A stretch of 64,000 bases of DNA from Paenibacillus nasutitermitis (GCF_014641075.1 NZ_BMHP01000003.1:496001-560000); one strand, 5' to 3'. Positions 8,430-18,209 are shown, numbered from the stretch's first letter. Numbers and translations: made by a program. The notes: a model not told the origin generated them from the letters alone.

Positions 8430-11400
8430 CTATTTGTCCAGCAGACCTGCCCATTTCTGAAGGATCTTCTTCACTTCATTGGAACGGATCGGTTTGCTCA
8501 GGAAACCTTGCATGCCACTGCTCAGGCATGCGTCCTTGTCTTCCTGTCTGGCGAATGCCGTCAGTGCCAGAATGACCGGAGAATGACCGGGGAACTGTTC
8601 CCTAATCCTTCGGGATGCCGTAAGTCCGTCCATTACAGGCATTTGGATATCCATAAATATCAGATCATAGCGTTTCTTTGCCACAGCCTCAACCGCTTCT
8701 TCGCCATTGGACGCCAGATCCATCTGACATCCGATATGTTGAAGGATCGCAGCCAGGAGGCGCTGATTCACCGGATTATCCTCCGCTACCAGAATCCTTA
8801 GCTTTTCATATGCAAAGTCCGATAATTCTTCTTCGCCGTCATTCTCAGAGGCTGAATCATCCGAATCCACAAACTCGCCTTCATCATCCGGCAGTCCAAC
8901 CGCGACCGTAAAATAAAAGGTGGCTCCTTGCGACTCTTCGCTCTCGACACCGATGATGCCGCCCATTAGCTCTACGAGATTTTTGCAAATGGCAAGTCCC
9001 AGTCCCGTCCCTCCGTATTTCCGGTTTATTGCAGGATGGAGCTGAGAGAAGGACTGAAAGAGCTGATGCTGTTTGCTCTGGGGGATGCCAATTCCGGTAT
9101 CCACCACTTTGAATTCCAGAAGTGCGGATTGAAAAGGCACAGCGCTCTTCATGCCAACTGTAATCACGATGCTTCCTGTATCGGTAAACTTGATGGCGTT
9201 GCCCACCAGATTCACCAGCACCTGCCTCAAGCGGACGGGATCCCCGATAATCAACTCCGGAACATTATCGGCAATTTCATATTTCAGCTCGATATTCTTC
9301 TCCGCCGCCCTGTGGACAAACAAATCGAGCAGATTATCCATCGCCTCGCGAACGGGCACCGGCTCGCGGTTCAGTACCATTTTACCGGCTTCAATTTTAC
9401 TGAAATCAAGAATATCATTCAGGATCATGAGCAGCGCCTCGCTGCTCTGGCTGATGATTCCCGCATAGTTGCGCTGTTCATCATCCATAGCGGTCTGCAT
9501 CAGCAAATCCGTCATGCCGATAATACCGTTCATAGGTGTACGAAGCTCATGGCTCATGACGGAAAGAAACTCCGACTTCGCCCGGTCTGCGCGTTCAGCC
9601 GATTCCTTGGCTTTAATGATCTCTTTCTCGCCGGTAATATCGCGGAATACCACGACTGCCCCTTTACGTACCCCGTTATCGAATAGCGGAGTTACCTGGT
9701 ATTCCGCCAGAAAGCTGGTCCCGTCTTTTTTCCACAGCACAGCCTCTTTCTGCTGATGCGAACGACCGCTGTGAATCGCCTGAAGGATCGGCGTCCCTAC
9801 GGATGACAAGCCTCCCGGACCATACTGCTCAATAACCCTCAAGTCGAGCGTTTCCGGCGTATCATTCGGACAGAAGCCCAGCATTTGAGCTCCCGCCGGG
9901 TTGATAAACGTGGTCTTCCCTTCGATATCAAGGCCAAAAATGCCCTCAGATACCGCATTCAAGATAAGCGCATGCTCGTAGCTCAGTTTCTCGATCTGCT
10001 GCATGTATTGTTTGCGTTCCGTCACATTTCGGGATATAGAGACTAGCTCCTTGACTTGATCCTTGTTATCAAACGTGTACCGGCTGCTTGTCTCAAACCA
10101 AACGTAGGTCTGATCCTTCTTGCGGAACCGGTATACATACGTATCCAAATAACGGCCTCGTTCGTTATGCTTCAATGCGTTCTTGAAAAGCTCTCTGTCT
10201 TCCGGATGGACATAACTCAATCCGCTTGTACCGATCATCTCCTCCTGCTCATAACCGAGCATCTGAAAGCAAATCGGAGATGCATATAGAATCGTCAGAT
10301 GCTCATCTACAGCGTGGCGGGATATGAAGTCCAGCGAATGCTCCGAAATAATACGGTAATTCCGTTCACTTGCCCGCAGTCGCTCTTCCATATGAGTCTG
10401 CTCCGTAATATCCTGGACCATGCCAATCATTTGAAGAGGTCTGCCGTCTTTAATCGAGACGGTTTCCCATTGGTTGCGTATCGTTCTGATCTTCCCATCC
10501 GGATGCACCACCCGGCACTTCAACGATGCCGGCAGCCCATCTTGAAGCGACTGCTCGACGACCGCTTTAACCGGCTCGCGATCATCAGGGTGGATTCTCT
10601 CCAATAAGTCCTCGAACGAGGTGATTTTCTCTGTGGAAGTTTCACCAATAATACGGCCTGTTTCCTCCGAAATCGACAGGTCGCCTCTGACCAAATCCCA
10701 TTCCCAGCTGCCCATATGAGCAATACGCTTGGCTTTCTTCAGACGGTCCTCATATTTCTTCCGATCCGTTACATTCCGTCCGACGGACAATATTTTCTCC
10801 GGCTTCCCCTCTTTATCCCGCACAACATGAGACCATATCTCAAACCACAAGAAGCGGCCGTCCTTATGGCGGATTCTCCGTACAAACCGGTCTTTTTCCG
10901 AATAAAGCTTCCCTGGCTGATCCATCTGGGCGGCATCCTCAGGATGGTAAAAATCCTTGCGTTTCCTGCCGATAAATTCTTCCTGCTTGATGCCCAGCAA
11001 GCTCCACGAGGAAGGCGAGACATAGATCAGCACGCCATCTGGCGTACTGACCGATATGAGATCCTGCGCGTTCCTCGTCATCAGGGAATATAAATCCTGA
11101 TAATCAGGCATGGAGGAAACCATCGCTTCAAAGGCCATATCCGGCCCTTTGGCAGATAGCTCAACTATCAATAAAGCAGAATCTCCGTTTGGGATAGTTG
11201 CCGGATACTGCGCCCATCGTTGATGCGTACGAATGTCGTAGTCCAGCTTATGTTTAATCACATGATCCGTATCATATACAGCTTCCGCGGATGCAAGCAA
11301 TCGTTCAAGCTCATAAGACGGAATGGATGATTCTCCATCAATTTGTTTAGTCAATTCGGGAAATGTTTTGCCGATCAATTCCTGTTCGGTAAACCCTGTC

Positions 11401-11528
11401 AGATCTCTGTAGGCAGGATTCGCATAAAGCACCGTTAAATCCTCAGCAACCAGAATGGCAATACCATTCATAGCATGATGATAGGCTTGTCCCAACGTAG
11501 TGTCCTGGTTTAACGGAGGTTCAGTCAT
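8430..11528 (-). CDS. Multi-PAS hybrid sensor histidine kinase
   Basis: A 1032-residue soluble hybrid kinase with no transmembrane helix. In order: about five PAS domains between residues 10 and 640 (each PAS-PAC unit ends in a typical RNVTDRK, QDITEQ, RNVTERK or RDITGEK linker), HisKA with phospho-acceptor His660 in SHELRTPMNG, HATPase_c (NLVGNAIKF N-box; GIGIPQ; GTGLGLAI), and a C-terminal receiver with Asp960 in FMDIQMPVMDG and the LSKPI lysine. The ATG at 11528 is chosen for its GGGAGGGA box. It probably senses redox, oxygen or a small ligand in the cytoplasm and hands phosphate to an unlinked Hpt or regulator; none is encoded beside it. Confidence 0.92.
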   Translation of the reverse strand: MTEPPLNQDTTLGQAYHHAMNGIAILVAEDLTVLYANPAYRDLTGFTEQELIGKTFPELTKQIDGESSIPSYELERLLASAEAVYDTDHVIKHKLDYDIRTHQRWAQYPATIPNGDSALLIVELSAKGPDMAFEAMVSSMPDYQDLYSLMTRNAQDLISVSTPDGVLIYVSPSSWSLLGIKQEEFIGRKRKDFYHPEDAAQMDQPGKLYSEKDRFVRRIRHKDGRFLWFEIWSHVVRDKEGKPEKILSVGRNVTDRKKYEDRLKKAKRIAHMGSWEWDLVRGDLSISEETGRIIGETSTEKITSFEDLLERIHPDDREPVKAVVEQSLQDGLPASLKCRVVHPDGKIRTIRNQWETVSIKDGRPLQMIGMVQDITEQTHMEERLRASERNYRIISEHSLDFISRHAVDEHLTILYASPICFQMLGYEQEEMIGTSGLSYVHPEDRELFKNALKHNERGRYLDTYVYRFRKKDQTYVWFETSSRYTFDNKDQVKELVSISRNVTERKQYMQQIEKLSYEHALILNAVSEGIFGLDIEGKTTFINPAGAQMLGFCPNDTPETLDLRVIEQYGPGGLSSVGTPILQAIHSGRSHQQKEAVLWKKDGTSFLAEYQVTPLFDNGVRKGAVVVFRDITGEKEIIKAKESAERADRAKSEFLSVMSHELRTPMNGIIGMTDLLMQTAMDDEQRNYAGIISQSSEALLMILNDILDFSKIEAGKMVLNREPVPVREAMDNLLDLFVHRAAEKNIELKYEIADNVPELIIGDPVRLRQVLVNLVGNAIKFTDTGSIVITVGMKSAVPFQSALLEFKVVDTGIGIPQSKQHQLFQSFSQLHPAINRKYGGTGLGLAICKNLVELMGGIIGVESEESQGATFYFTVAVGLPDDEGEFVDSDDSASENDGEEELSDFAYEKLRILVAEDNPVNQRLLAAILQHIGCQMDLASNGEEAVEAVAKKRYDLIFMDIQMPVMDGLTASRRIREQFPGHSPVILALTAFARQEDKDACLSSGMQGFLSKPIRSNEVKKILQKWAGLLDK

Positions 11529-11625
11529 TATCGTCCCTCCCACGTTTCATGTATATATTCATTATACTATTATTCATGCATTTATAAACAATAGAGAACG
11601 CTTCCAGCATGGCACAGAAGATTAT

Positions 11626-11657
11626 AAAAAAAGAACCGAAGGTCATACTCCGGTTCT
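11626..11657 (-). terminator. Rho-independent terminator of the cta operon
   Basis: On the minus strand a 7-bp stem AGAACCG/CGGTTCT (11632-11657) is followed by seven T residues, about 50 bp after the DUF420 gene. Confidence 0.75.
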
Positions 11658-11708
11658 CCAATTTCCCACATGATTCTATGATTATGATTCCAAATCGCGG
11701 ATCGGCCT

Positions 11709-12170
11709 TCAGCCGAATAATATATCAAGTACCGGTTTAGTATGTCCGCCAGGATACATAATATAAAGCAGCGTATAAACCAAAGCGCCTGTAAATGCGG
11801 TACACAGCCAAATTACCGCTGTGATTCTACCGATTTTACGGTGTTTCTCAAAACTATTGCGGAAAGCAAGCGTCAGCGTGGTGATTCCGAAGACCGCCGC
11901 GACTGTAGCCAAAGTAATATGAAAAAACAGAAAAATCATATAATAGGTCTTCAGATCTTCCGGTCCGCCCCACTCTGTGTTGCCGACAAATATCGTACGG
12001 GAAACGTATACGATAAAGAATATCAGTGCCGCTACAGCGCCTGCAATCATCACTTTTTTATGGGCGTCCAGGTTTCTCTTAACTGCCAGACGCCAACCAA
12101 TCGCCACCAATATTCCACTTATCAGGATGAAAGACGTACTGATCGCAGGCAATACATTATACATTGACAA
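11709..12170 (-). CDS. ctaM: DUF420 membrane protein, YozB/CtaM-like oxidase factor
   Basis: A 153-residue protein with four transmembrane helices (ISTSFILISGILVAIGW, KVMIAGAVAALIFFIVYV, FLFFHITLATVAAVFGI, ITAVIWLCTAFTGALVY), the DUF420 pattern. The family includes Bacillus YozB and Staphylococcus CtaM, the latter needed for active aa3-type oxidase. Its place at the end of the caa3 operon, 50 bp after ctaG, supports a role in oxidase assembly. The start is a TTG with GGTGGG seven bases upstream; an ATG two codons later (12164) is the alternative but is too far from that site. Confidence 0.8.
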   Translation of the reverse strand: MSMYNVLPAISTSFILISGILVAIGWRLAVKRNLDAHKKVMIAGAVAALIFFIVYVSRTIFVGNTEWGGPEDLKTYYMIFLFFHITLATVAAVFGITTLTLAFRNSFEKHRKIGRITAVIWLCTAFTGALVYTLLYIMYPGGHTKPVLDILFG

Positions 12171-12220
12171 GGGTCATCCCACCAATTCTTCTATTCATAC
12201 CTTATTACACAGCCTGCTTG

Positions 12221-13138
12221 TTAGACTCCAGCGCCCGCAGGACCAATTCCACCTGGTCCTGGCAATTCATCCTCCGTATCGCCTTTTTCCCTCTGATACC
12301 AATGAAAGAAGACATAGGCGAGAATGCTGCCATACATGATTTCCTGAACCAGCTTCATCACGATTCCGCCAAGCTGCTGATCCTCTACGGGCTTCATCAG
12401 ATTAAAGAAGGAAGGTCCGTCAAACAGCGTAAGCAAGCGCATAGGATCGCCGGTTACACAATAACCCATAGCTTTTGCCCATACCTGCGGATCATTATAG
12501 GTCGCAAACACCGGGGTTGTGGCAAAAATAATCAACGCACAAGCGGGTGTCAATAACATCCCGTTCGCGAACACGTAGGCCATTTTGCGCAAATCCGTCA
12601 AACGGTTCCACTCGGGAACAGGACAGGCGATCTGCCACCACATCATGAATGATGCGATCAGCATAACCCCATAATAGAGCCGGTGGACGTTAAAATGGGT
12701 CATGACAAAGTCATGGATATCGGGAATGTGATAAACAGAGAATAGCATATTAAACAGGAGCAATGACAGAATAGGATGCATCAGGAAATTCAACTTTTTC
12801 CAAAATGGCTTGCTGAACATCATTCTCCAGACAAAAGCAGGTACGGCCAGCAGAATAAGCGGCGGTACGATCAGATAGGAGATGGACATGTTCATCATAT
12901 GAAAAGTAAACATCATATGCCCAAGCATCTCCATCGGGCCACCCTGCGCCATATAATACAAGAACGCACCCGCAACAAACATCAGCTTCTGAATCCATGT
13001 CGCGGCAGCCTCCTGAGGCGCGTGCTTCTGCTTCCAGGGCCCAATGAGATAGAAATATAGAATGACAACAGCAGTCATAAAAAAGAATACCATCGGGCTC
13101 CACAGCTCTTCAAAAGTGAAATACTGCAATCCAAGCAT
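12221..13138 (-). CDS. ctaG: Cytochrome c oxidase assembly factor CtaG
   Basis: A 305-residue polytopic membrane protein (about seven helices) of the caa3-type CtaG family, required for assembly of active caa3 oxidase in Bacillus and unrelated to proteobacterial CtaG/Cox11. Conserved histidine-rich membrane stretches are visible (GHMMFTFHMMNMSISYLIVPP, MLIASFMMWWQIACPVPEW). AAAGGGG precedes the ATG. It lies downstream of ctaF, separated by a terminator-like hairpin, so its expression may be lower than that of the structural subunits. Confidence 0.92.
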   Translation of the reverse strand: MLGLQYFTFEELWSPMVFFFMTAVVILYFYLIGPWKQKHAPQEAAATWIQKLMFVAGAFLYYMAQGGPMEMLGHMMFTFHMMNMSISYLIVPPLILLAVPAFVWRMMFSKPFWKKLNFLMHPILSLLLFNMLFSVYHIPDIHDFVMTHFNVHRLYYGVMLIASFMMWWQIACPVPEWNRLTDLRKMAYVFANGMLLTPACALIIFATTPVFATYNDPQVWAKAMGYCVTGDPMRLLTLFDGPSFFNLMKPVEDQQLGGIVMKLVQEIMYGSILAYVFFHWYQREKGDTEDELPGPGGIGPAGAGV

Positions 13139-13174
13139 GCGTCTTTACCCCTTTCCAGCATTGCCCATATTTAC

Positions 13175-13210
13175 AAAAAAAGAGGGGGCCAACTAGGGAC
13201 CGCCCTCTTT
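13175..13210 (-). terminator. Internal terminator/attenuator between ctaF and ctaG
   Basis: An 8-bp stem (AAAGAGGG, 13179-13186, with CCCTCTTT, 13203-13210) is followed on the minus strand by seven T residues. It looks like an intrinsic terminator inside the operon and probably reduces expression of ctaG and ctaM relative to ctaCDEF. Confidence 0.7.
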
Positions 13211-13226
13211 TCAATTTAATAGCTGA

Positions 13227-13544
13227 CTACCACCAGGCCCAGTACTCCGCCATAACAACAATGGTAATGACAACGAACACGCCCATCAAAATTCCGATAA
13301 TTGGGAAGATATGTCCGCGATCCTTCATATGCATCCAGAACGACATTTGAATAATGACCTGCAGGATCGCCATAAAAACGAGCATGATATAAACGAAAGT
13401 GCTGTTCATTTCGCCTGCAGCCACCATTGAGAACGCAATAACGGTAAGCAGTATCGAGAAAATAAACGCGATAATATGCTTTTTGGGGCCTTCATGCTTG
13501 TGGCGTTTGCCAGCTTCATTCACCGTTGTATCATGAGTTGACAT
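13227..13544 (-). CDS. ctaF: Cytochrome c oxidase subunit IV (caa3)
   Basis: A 105-residue protein with three transmembrane helices (IIAFIFSILLTVIAFSMV, TFVYIMLVFMAILQVIIQMSF, GHIFPIIGILMGVFVVITIVV), matching the small prokaryotic subunit IV (CtaF/QoxD family), a structural subunit that helps stabilise CuB in subunit I. It starts four bases after the ctaE stop. Confidence 0.9.
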   Translation of the reverse strand: MSTHDTTVNEAGKRHKHEGPKKHIIAFIFSILLTVIAFSMVAAGEMNSTFVYIMLVFMAILQVIIQMSFWMHMKDRGHIFPIIGILMGVFVVITIVVMAEYWAWW

Positions 13545-13547
13545 TGA

Positions 13548-14168
13548 TTAGCCCACCTTTCCCATCAAATAAACGACAGTGAAGATGAAAACCCAAACGA
13601 CGTCGATGAAATGCCAATACATCCCGGCGACATAGATCTTTGGCGCGGTTACAACCGTTAAGCCTTTTTTGTAGACTTGAGCAATAAGCAATCCGATCCA
13701 CAGCACCCCGAATGCGACGTGGGCGCCGTGGAAACCGACCAACGTATAAAATGATGTACTGAATGCGCTTGTCGAGAACTTATGCCCTTCATGAATATAT
13801 TCGGTAAACTCATAAATTTCAAGTCCAAGAAAACCAAGTCCCAGAACTACCGTAATAATCAGCCAGTTGATCATCGCCTTCACTTTTTGGCTGTGCATCG
13901 CTTGAATGGCGAATACGCTTGTCAAGCTGGACACCAGCAGGATCAGGGTGGCTATAGCAACCGTGGGGAGCTGGAACAGCTCCTGTGATGTTGGATTTCC
14001 TTCTCCCACTTGATGGCGAAGCGCCAGATAAGAGGAGAACAAGGTTCCGAACAAGACCGTTTCCCCGCCCAGAAAGAGCCAGAAACCAAGCACTTTATTG
14101 CGGCCTTCGAGAGTTGCTTTCTCCGGCTCGTGCGGCAGCTGTCCATCTACATGCGAGTGTGCGCTCAT
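13548..14168 (-). CDS. ctaE: Cytochrome c oxidase subunit III (caa3)
   Basis: A 206-residue five-helix COX3 protein with the family hallmarks FWLFLGGETVLFGTLFSSY near the N-terminus, LVGFHGAHVAFGVLWIGLL and the terminal HFIDVVWVFIFTVVYLMG. AAGGGGG precedes the ATG. Start and ctaD stop overlap by four bases (ATGA), indicating translational coupling. Confidence 0.95.
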   Translation of the reverse strand: MSAHSHVDGQLPHEPEKATLEGRNKVLGFWLFLGGETVLFGTLFSSYLALRHQVGEGNPTSQELFQLPTVAIATLILLVSSLTSVFAIQAMHSQKVKAMINWLIITVVLGLGFLGLEIYEFTEYIHEGHKFSTSAFSTSFYTLVGFHGAHVAFGVLWIGLLIAQVYKKGLTVVTAPKIYVAGMYWHFIDVVWVFIFTVVYLMGKVG

Positions 14169-16012
14169 GCTTTTACCCCCTTGTCTTGCAGTTCTTCCGG
14201 TTCAATATGGAATCCATGATCATCGAATACCGAGCGGAGGAACATGCAGCCAAACGTAATCGCAAGGCCTGCAATACCTACAATCGTTATATGATACATA
14301 AATCCAAGACCTGCTATAAACAATCCAACTGACATGACCAATGGCAGAATGGATGGTGACGGCATATGAATCGAACCAAGCGGCTCGGCCGGCGTCATTC
14401 CCTTTTTCCCTTCCATCTTTTCTTTCCAGAAAGGGTCATAGCTGCGCACAAGAGGTGTCTGTGCAAAGTTGTACTCAGGTGGCGGTGAAGGAATCGACCA
14501 CTCCAGCGTACGTCCGTCTTCCCAAGCGTCGCCAAGGGCGTTGCGAGGTTTCATTGCCGTGACCACTACATTAATCAGGAAGAATATGGTACCGAAGCCC
14601 ATCAGCATGGCTCCGACTGTACTGATCATATTCAGATTGTTGAAGCCCATTCCATCCAGATACGTCCAGACCCGGCGAGGCATCCCCATCAGACCGAGGA
14701 AATGCTGCAGGAAGAATGTCAGGTGGAATCCGGTAAAGAAGGTCCAGAATGTTAATTTACCAAGAGGCTCATTGAGCATGCGCCCGAACATCTTAGGCCA
14801 CCAATAATGAAGACCTGAGAATATACCGAAGATCAAGCCGCCAACGATAACGTAGTGAAAGTGGGCGACAACGAAATAGGTATCGTGATATTGATAATCC
14901 GCAGGAGCTGCAGCAAGCATAACGCCCGTTACACCGCCCATTACGAATGTCGGTACGAAGCCGATCGCGAACAAGTTGGCGGCAGTAAAGCGGATCGAAC
15001 CGCCCCACATGGTAAACAGCCAGTTGAAAATTTTGATACCGGTCGGCACGGCGATCAGCATCGTGGCAATGGAGAACAAGGCGTTCGCTACCGGTCCAAG
15101 CCCGGTCGTGAACATGTGATGCGCCCAAACCATGAATCCGAGGAAACCGATCAGCACGGTCGCGAAAACCATCGAGCTGTATCCGAAAAGTCGTTTACGC
15201 GAGAAAGTGCTGATAACCTCGGAGATAACCCCGAATGCCGGCAGGATCAGGATATATACCTCAGGATGTCCGAATATCCAGAATATATGCTCCCATAGTA
15301 CAGCATTACCGCCATTATTGACCTCAAAGAAGTTACCGCTGAACAGCCGGTCAAACATCAAAGCGACCAATCCGACTGTCAATGCCGGGAAAGCGAAAAG
15401 GATCAGCGCCGAAGTGATAAAGGCGGTCCATGTGAACATCGGCATACGCATGAAGCTCATGCCTGGCGCACGCATATTAATAATCGTCACCAAGAAGTTA
15501 ATGCCACCGATCAAGGTTCCGATACCGGCAATCTGCAAGCCGATGACATAATAATCGACTCCATGCCCTGAACTGTAGGTCGTGGTAGCCAGAGGCACAT
15601 ACGACGTCCAGCCCGCGTCAGGAGCTCCGCCTGCGAACCAGCTGACGTTCAGCAGCACGCCGCCTGCGAAGAATGTCCAGAAGCCAAGAGCGTTAACAAA
15701 GGGAAAAGCAACGTCGCGCGCGCCGATCTGCAGTGGAACCACAGCATTCATCAGCGCAAAAAGCATCGGCATCGCCGCGAGGAAAATCATTGTTGTACCG
15801 TGCATGGTCAACAGCTGATTAAAGGTTTCAGCGCTGACAAAATCATTCTGCGGCTGCCATAGCTGAATCCGGATGAGAATAGCTTCCAGACCTCCAACAA
15901 GGAAGAAGAAGCCCCCCGCAATCAAATACAGAATGCCGATTTTCTTATGGTCAACAGTAGTGAGCCAATCCATTAGGCCGCTATACCGCTTGACCGCATG
16001 TGCATGTGCCAA
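14165..16012 (-). CDS. ctaD: Cytochrome c oxidase subunit I (caa3)
   Basis: A 615-residue haem-copper oxidase subunit I that binds haem a and the haem a3-CuB centre and reduces O2 to water while pumping protons. Visible ligands: MHGTTMIF (low-spin haem His), the CuB motif in FGHPEVYILILPAFG, the His pair in WAHHMFTTG and VAHFHYVIVGG. Its length fits Bacillus-type CtaD with a C-terminal extension. The start is TTG at 16012, eight bases after GGAGG; an upstream in-frame TTG (16030) overlaps the ribosome binding site and is rejected. It follows ctaC by 30 bp. Confidence 0.95.
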   Translation of the reverse strand: MAHAHAVKRYSGLMDWLTTVDHKKIGILYLIAGGFFFLVGGLEAILIRIQLWQPQNDFVSAETFNQLLTMHGTTMIFLAAMPMLFALMNAVVPLQIGARDVAFPFVNALGFWTFFAGGVLLNVSWFAGGAPDAGWTSYVPLATTTYSSGHGVDYYVIGLQIAGIGTLIGGINFLVTIINMRAPGMSFMRMPMFTWTAFITSALILFAFPALTVGLVALMFDRLFSGNFFEVNNGGNAVLWEHIFWIFGHPEVYILILPAFGVISEVISTFSRKRLFGYSSMVFATVLIGFLGFMVWAHHMFTTGLGPVANALFSIATMLIAVPTGIKIFNWLFTMWGGSIRFTAANLFAIGFVPTFVMGGVTGVMLAAAPADYQYHDTYFVVAHFHYVIVGGLIFGIFSGLHYWWPKMFGRMLNEPLGKLTFWTFFTGFHLTFFLQHFLGLMGMPRRVWTYLDGMGFNNLNMISTVGAMLMGFGTIFFLINVVVTAMKPRNALGDAWEDGRTLEWSIPSPPPEYNFAQTPLVRSYDPFWKEKMEGKKGMTPAEPLGSIHMPSPSILPLVMSVGLFIAGLGFMYHITIVGIAGLAITFGCMFLRSVFDDHGFHIEPEELQDKGVKA

Positions 16013-16042
16013 AGTTGGTACCTCCTTCAATCCGCGAGTAAA

Positions 16043-17083
16043 TTAATAATTAAGCTTCAAGTCAGCCAAGTACTTGGCGATGGCATCAAGCTGTTGATCA
16101 TTGAGCTCTACTTTAGGCATAAGCGTTCCGGGCTTAACGGCTTGAGGATCCTTAATCCAGTTCTTCAGGTTATCCTCAACTGGCGCTTCATTCTTATATT
16201 CGGGATTGTCTCTGTTGATCATAATACCGGCAACAGAGTCCCGGCTGCCTACTCCGGTCAGATTGGGATAAGTCTGTCCGCCGTTGGCGCCGATTGCATG
16301 ACAGGACAAGCATTGGCTTGTAAGCAGATCGGCAACTTCTTTATCTGCAGGAAGGGCGACCGGCTCCTTCATCTGGGCGATCCAACGCTCAAACGACGCA
16401 CGATCCACGACCTTAACCTTAAAATCCATCAGTGAGTGGGAAGGTCCGCAAAGCTCTGCGCATTTCCCTAAGTACACGCCTGTTTTTGGCGCTTCAAAAA
16501 ACATTCTGTTTACGTTTCCGCCCGGGTTTGTATCGATCTTGCCCGCAAGCGAAGGAACCCAGAAGGAGTGAAGCACATCGGCCGTTTTGGCCTCGATAGA
16601 AATAACGGCATCGTTTGGAATGAGCAGCTCCTGAGCTGTTTTCAAACCATATGTCGGATATTCAAATTCCCACCAGTATTGATGCGCGGTAACTTTAACC
16701 TGAATGGCATCCGGATCTTTGGAATAATCCTTGGCAAGTCCAAATACCGATTGAATAGTCGGGACGCCCATGATAATCAAAAGAATAATCGGAATAACTG
16801 TCCAAATAATTTCCAGTTTATGGTTACCTTCAACCTGAACCGGAATTTTGTCGCCTGGACGGCGGCGATAGCGAATAATAACATAGAACGCCAGTGCGAA
16901 GACGACGACCACTACAATTACCATGAGAATAGTAGTCAGCTTCATTAGTCCGAATTGTTCGTCGGCTACCGGTCCTTGCGGTCTCAGCGCCGACAGGTCA
17001 GCTCGTCCGCATGCTGACAGGAGCAGTACCATCCCCGCTAGAAGAGGTATAAGCCGTTTTAGAACGTGCCACCGATTCATCAT
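16043..17083 (-). CDS. ctaC: Cytochrome c oxidase subunit II with fused cytochrome c domain
   Basis: A 346-residue lipoprotein. The N-terminus carries a lipobox signal (PLLAGMVLLLSAC), then two transmembrane helices (LTTILMVIVVVVVFALAFYVI and the segment around IWTVIPIILLIIMGVPT), the cupredoxin with the CuA site CAELCGPSHSLM, and a C-terminal cytochrome c domain with haem site CLSCH and axial Met in GTLMPKVELN. This fusion defines the caa3 type: the attached cytochrome passes electrons to CuA. A TTG at 17086 is possible, but the ATG at 17083 sits seven bases after GTGGGG. First gene of the operon, with a consensus promoter at 17198-17226. Confidence 0.95.
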   Translation of the reverse strand: MMNRWHVLKRLIPLLAGMVLLLSACGRADLSALRPQGPVADEQFGLMKLTTILMVIVVVVVFALAFYVIIRYRRRPGDKIPVQVEGNHKLEIIWTVIPIILLIIMGVPTIQSVFGLAKDYSKDPDAIQVKVTAHQYWWEFEYPTYGLKTAQELLIPNDAVISIEAKTADVLHSFWVPSLAGKIDTNPGGNVNRMFFEAPKTGVYLGKCAELCGPSHSLMDFKVKVVDRASFERWIAQMKEPVALPADKEVADLLTSQCLSCHAIGANGGQTYPNLTGVGSRDSVAGIMINRDNPEYKNEAPVEDNLKNWIKDPQAVKPGTLMPKVELNDQQLDAIAKYLADLKLNY

Positions 17084-17197
17084 CAATCAACCCCACTTTT
17101 GACTTTTTCGCAGCAGCCGTGGATGGCGGAAATTCGGCTCTGCTGCGTTATTTTTCCTGATGTGTAGACAAACTTCCGCAATCTAATCACTTTATTA

Positions 17198-17226
17198 AAT
17201 ATAAAGTTGGTGGTCCTATTTGTCAA
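17198..17226 (-). promoter_or_regulatory. SigA-type promoter of the ctaCDEF operon
   Basis: On the minus strand: -35 TTGACA (17226-17221), spacer exactly 17, -10 TATATT (17203-17198). It leaves a leader of about 105 bases before ctaC. Confidence 0.75.
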
Positions 17227-17444
17227 TGTTCCCAAGAGAGTTCACAAATTGTTCTCAAAGGTTAAAATAACCCGATTTTATCGCTTTTTCGCTTGCCTTT
17301 TGGATCCCGTCGGACTCCCTTCAGCCTCCATGTCTATCCTTCATTGTTTGCTTAAACCATGGTTCTTTATGTATGTAATTTCGATGCATATTTCAAGTTT
17401 CGTCGCCCATGCTAATAACAGACCTAAGGAAGGGGCGATCCATT

Positions 17445-18185
17445 ATGGAAAAGCTTCGCAAGCTTCTTGCTTCATTCGCAGTAATTACGATAATTCTAAC
17501 CGTCCCAAGCGGGTGCAACTACAGGCGTCATACAGAGAACAGCACCTATGATTACGGGACCCAGCAAAAAAACGATCCTAAAATGATCGGCAGCCGCATG
17601 TACGGAACAATGAGCGGCATTGCGGGACAGCATGACAATCAATGGCTTGAGTACAGCAACATCCTCTCCACAGAGGTGTCCAATATTAACGGCGTCGCCG
17701 CAGCGCTTGTATTTCTGACGGACAAGAATGCTTATGTGGGCATGACACTGGACTGGACGGCAACCGGAACCCGCAAAACCGGGGGCATGCGAGCCAGGGA
17801 GCAGGACAATACCGGCTCCAATTCCGGTGTTTTCAATACGGAAACGGGAAGTCCTTATTGGAACAACCAGCGAATCGTCGGCCCTTATAATTCCCAGCTC
17901 TCAATTAATGACCACAATGAAATATCCGGTGAGCTTAAGCAGACCATCGCCGTTCATATCCGCAAACTCGCGCCGACGGTCCAGGAGGTTCATATATCCG
18001 CCAACCAGCAGTTTGTGAACCACCTTGTCCAGTATGCCCAGGAAGCCTGGTCGGGACACACTCTTTCCCCATGGACGGAATCCTTCAATAAGTTGGTCAA
18101 GCATCAGTTCGACGGCGGCAATGATGTCCCGGAACCGCTGGATGTCCAGATGCGCCGCGCCCAAAATAAAATAACTCAAGACTAA
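17445..18185 (+). CDS. YhcN/YlaJ-family sporulation lipoprotein
   Basis: A 246-residue protein beginning with a lipoprotein signal (LLASFAVITIILTVPSGC, Cys about residue 26), followed by a YhcN-like domain: repeated AAALVFLTDKNAYVGMTLD and ELKQTIAVHIRKLAPTVQEVHISANQQFVNHL segments typical of the spore coat/inner-membrane lipoproteins YhcN and YlaJ. The ATG at 17445 follows AAGGAAGGGG by nine bases; an earlier in-frame ATG at 17409 would place the lipobox too deep. It is divergent from ctaC and should be expressed in the forespore, though no SigF/SigG promoter was identified with confidence. Confidence 0.8.
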   Translation: MEKLRKLLASFAVITIILTVPSGCNYRRHTENSTYDYGTQQKNDPKMIGSRMYGTMSGIAGQHDNQWLEYSNILSTEVSNINGVAAALVFLTDKNAYVGMTLDWTATGTRKTGGMRAREQDNTGSNSGVFNTETGSPYWNNQRIVGPYNSQLSINDHNEISGELKQTIAVHIRKLAPTVQEVHISANQQFVNHLVQYAQEAWSGHTLSPWTESFNKLVKHQFDGGNDVPEPLDVQMRRAQNKITQD

Positions 18186-18209
18186 AAGAGGCGCCATTGT
18201 GCGCCTCTT
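18186..18209 (+). terminator. Hairpin terminator between convergent genes
   Basis: A perfect 9-bp stem AAGAGGCGC/GCGCCTCTT with a six-base loop begins at the YhcN-like stop codon. Flanking T-tracts are short on both strands; it may serve both convergent genes. Confidence 0.6.

Noticed and set aside
14855..15551. Plus-strand open frames across ctaD
   Set aside because: They mirror a highly conserved oxidase subunit I on the other strand; composition (His/Arg/Asn-rich) is that of an antisense shadow.
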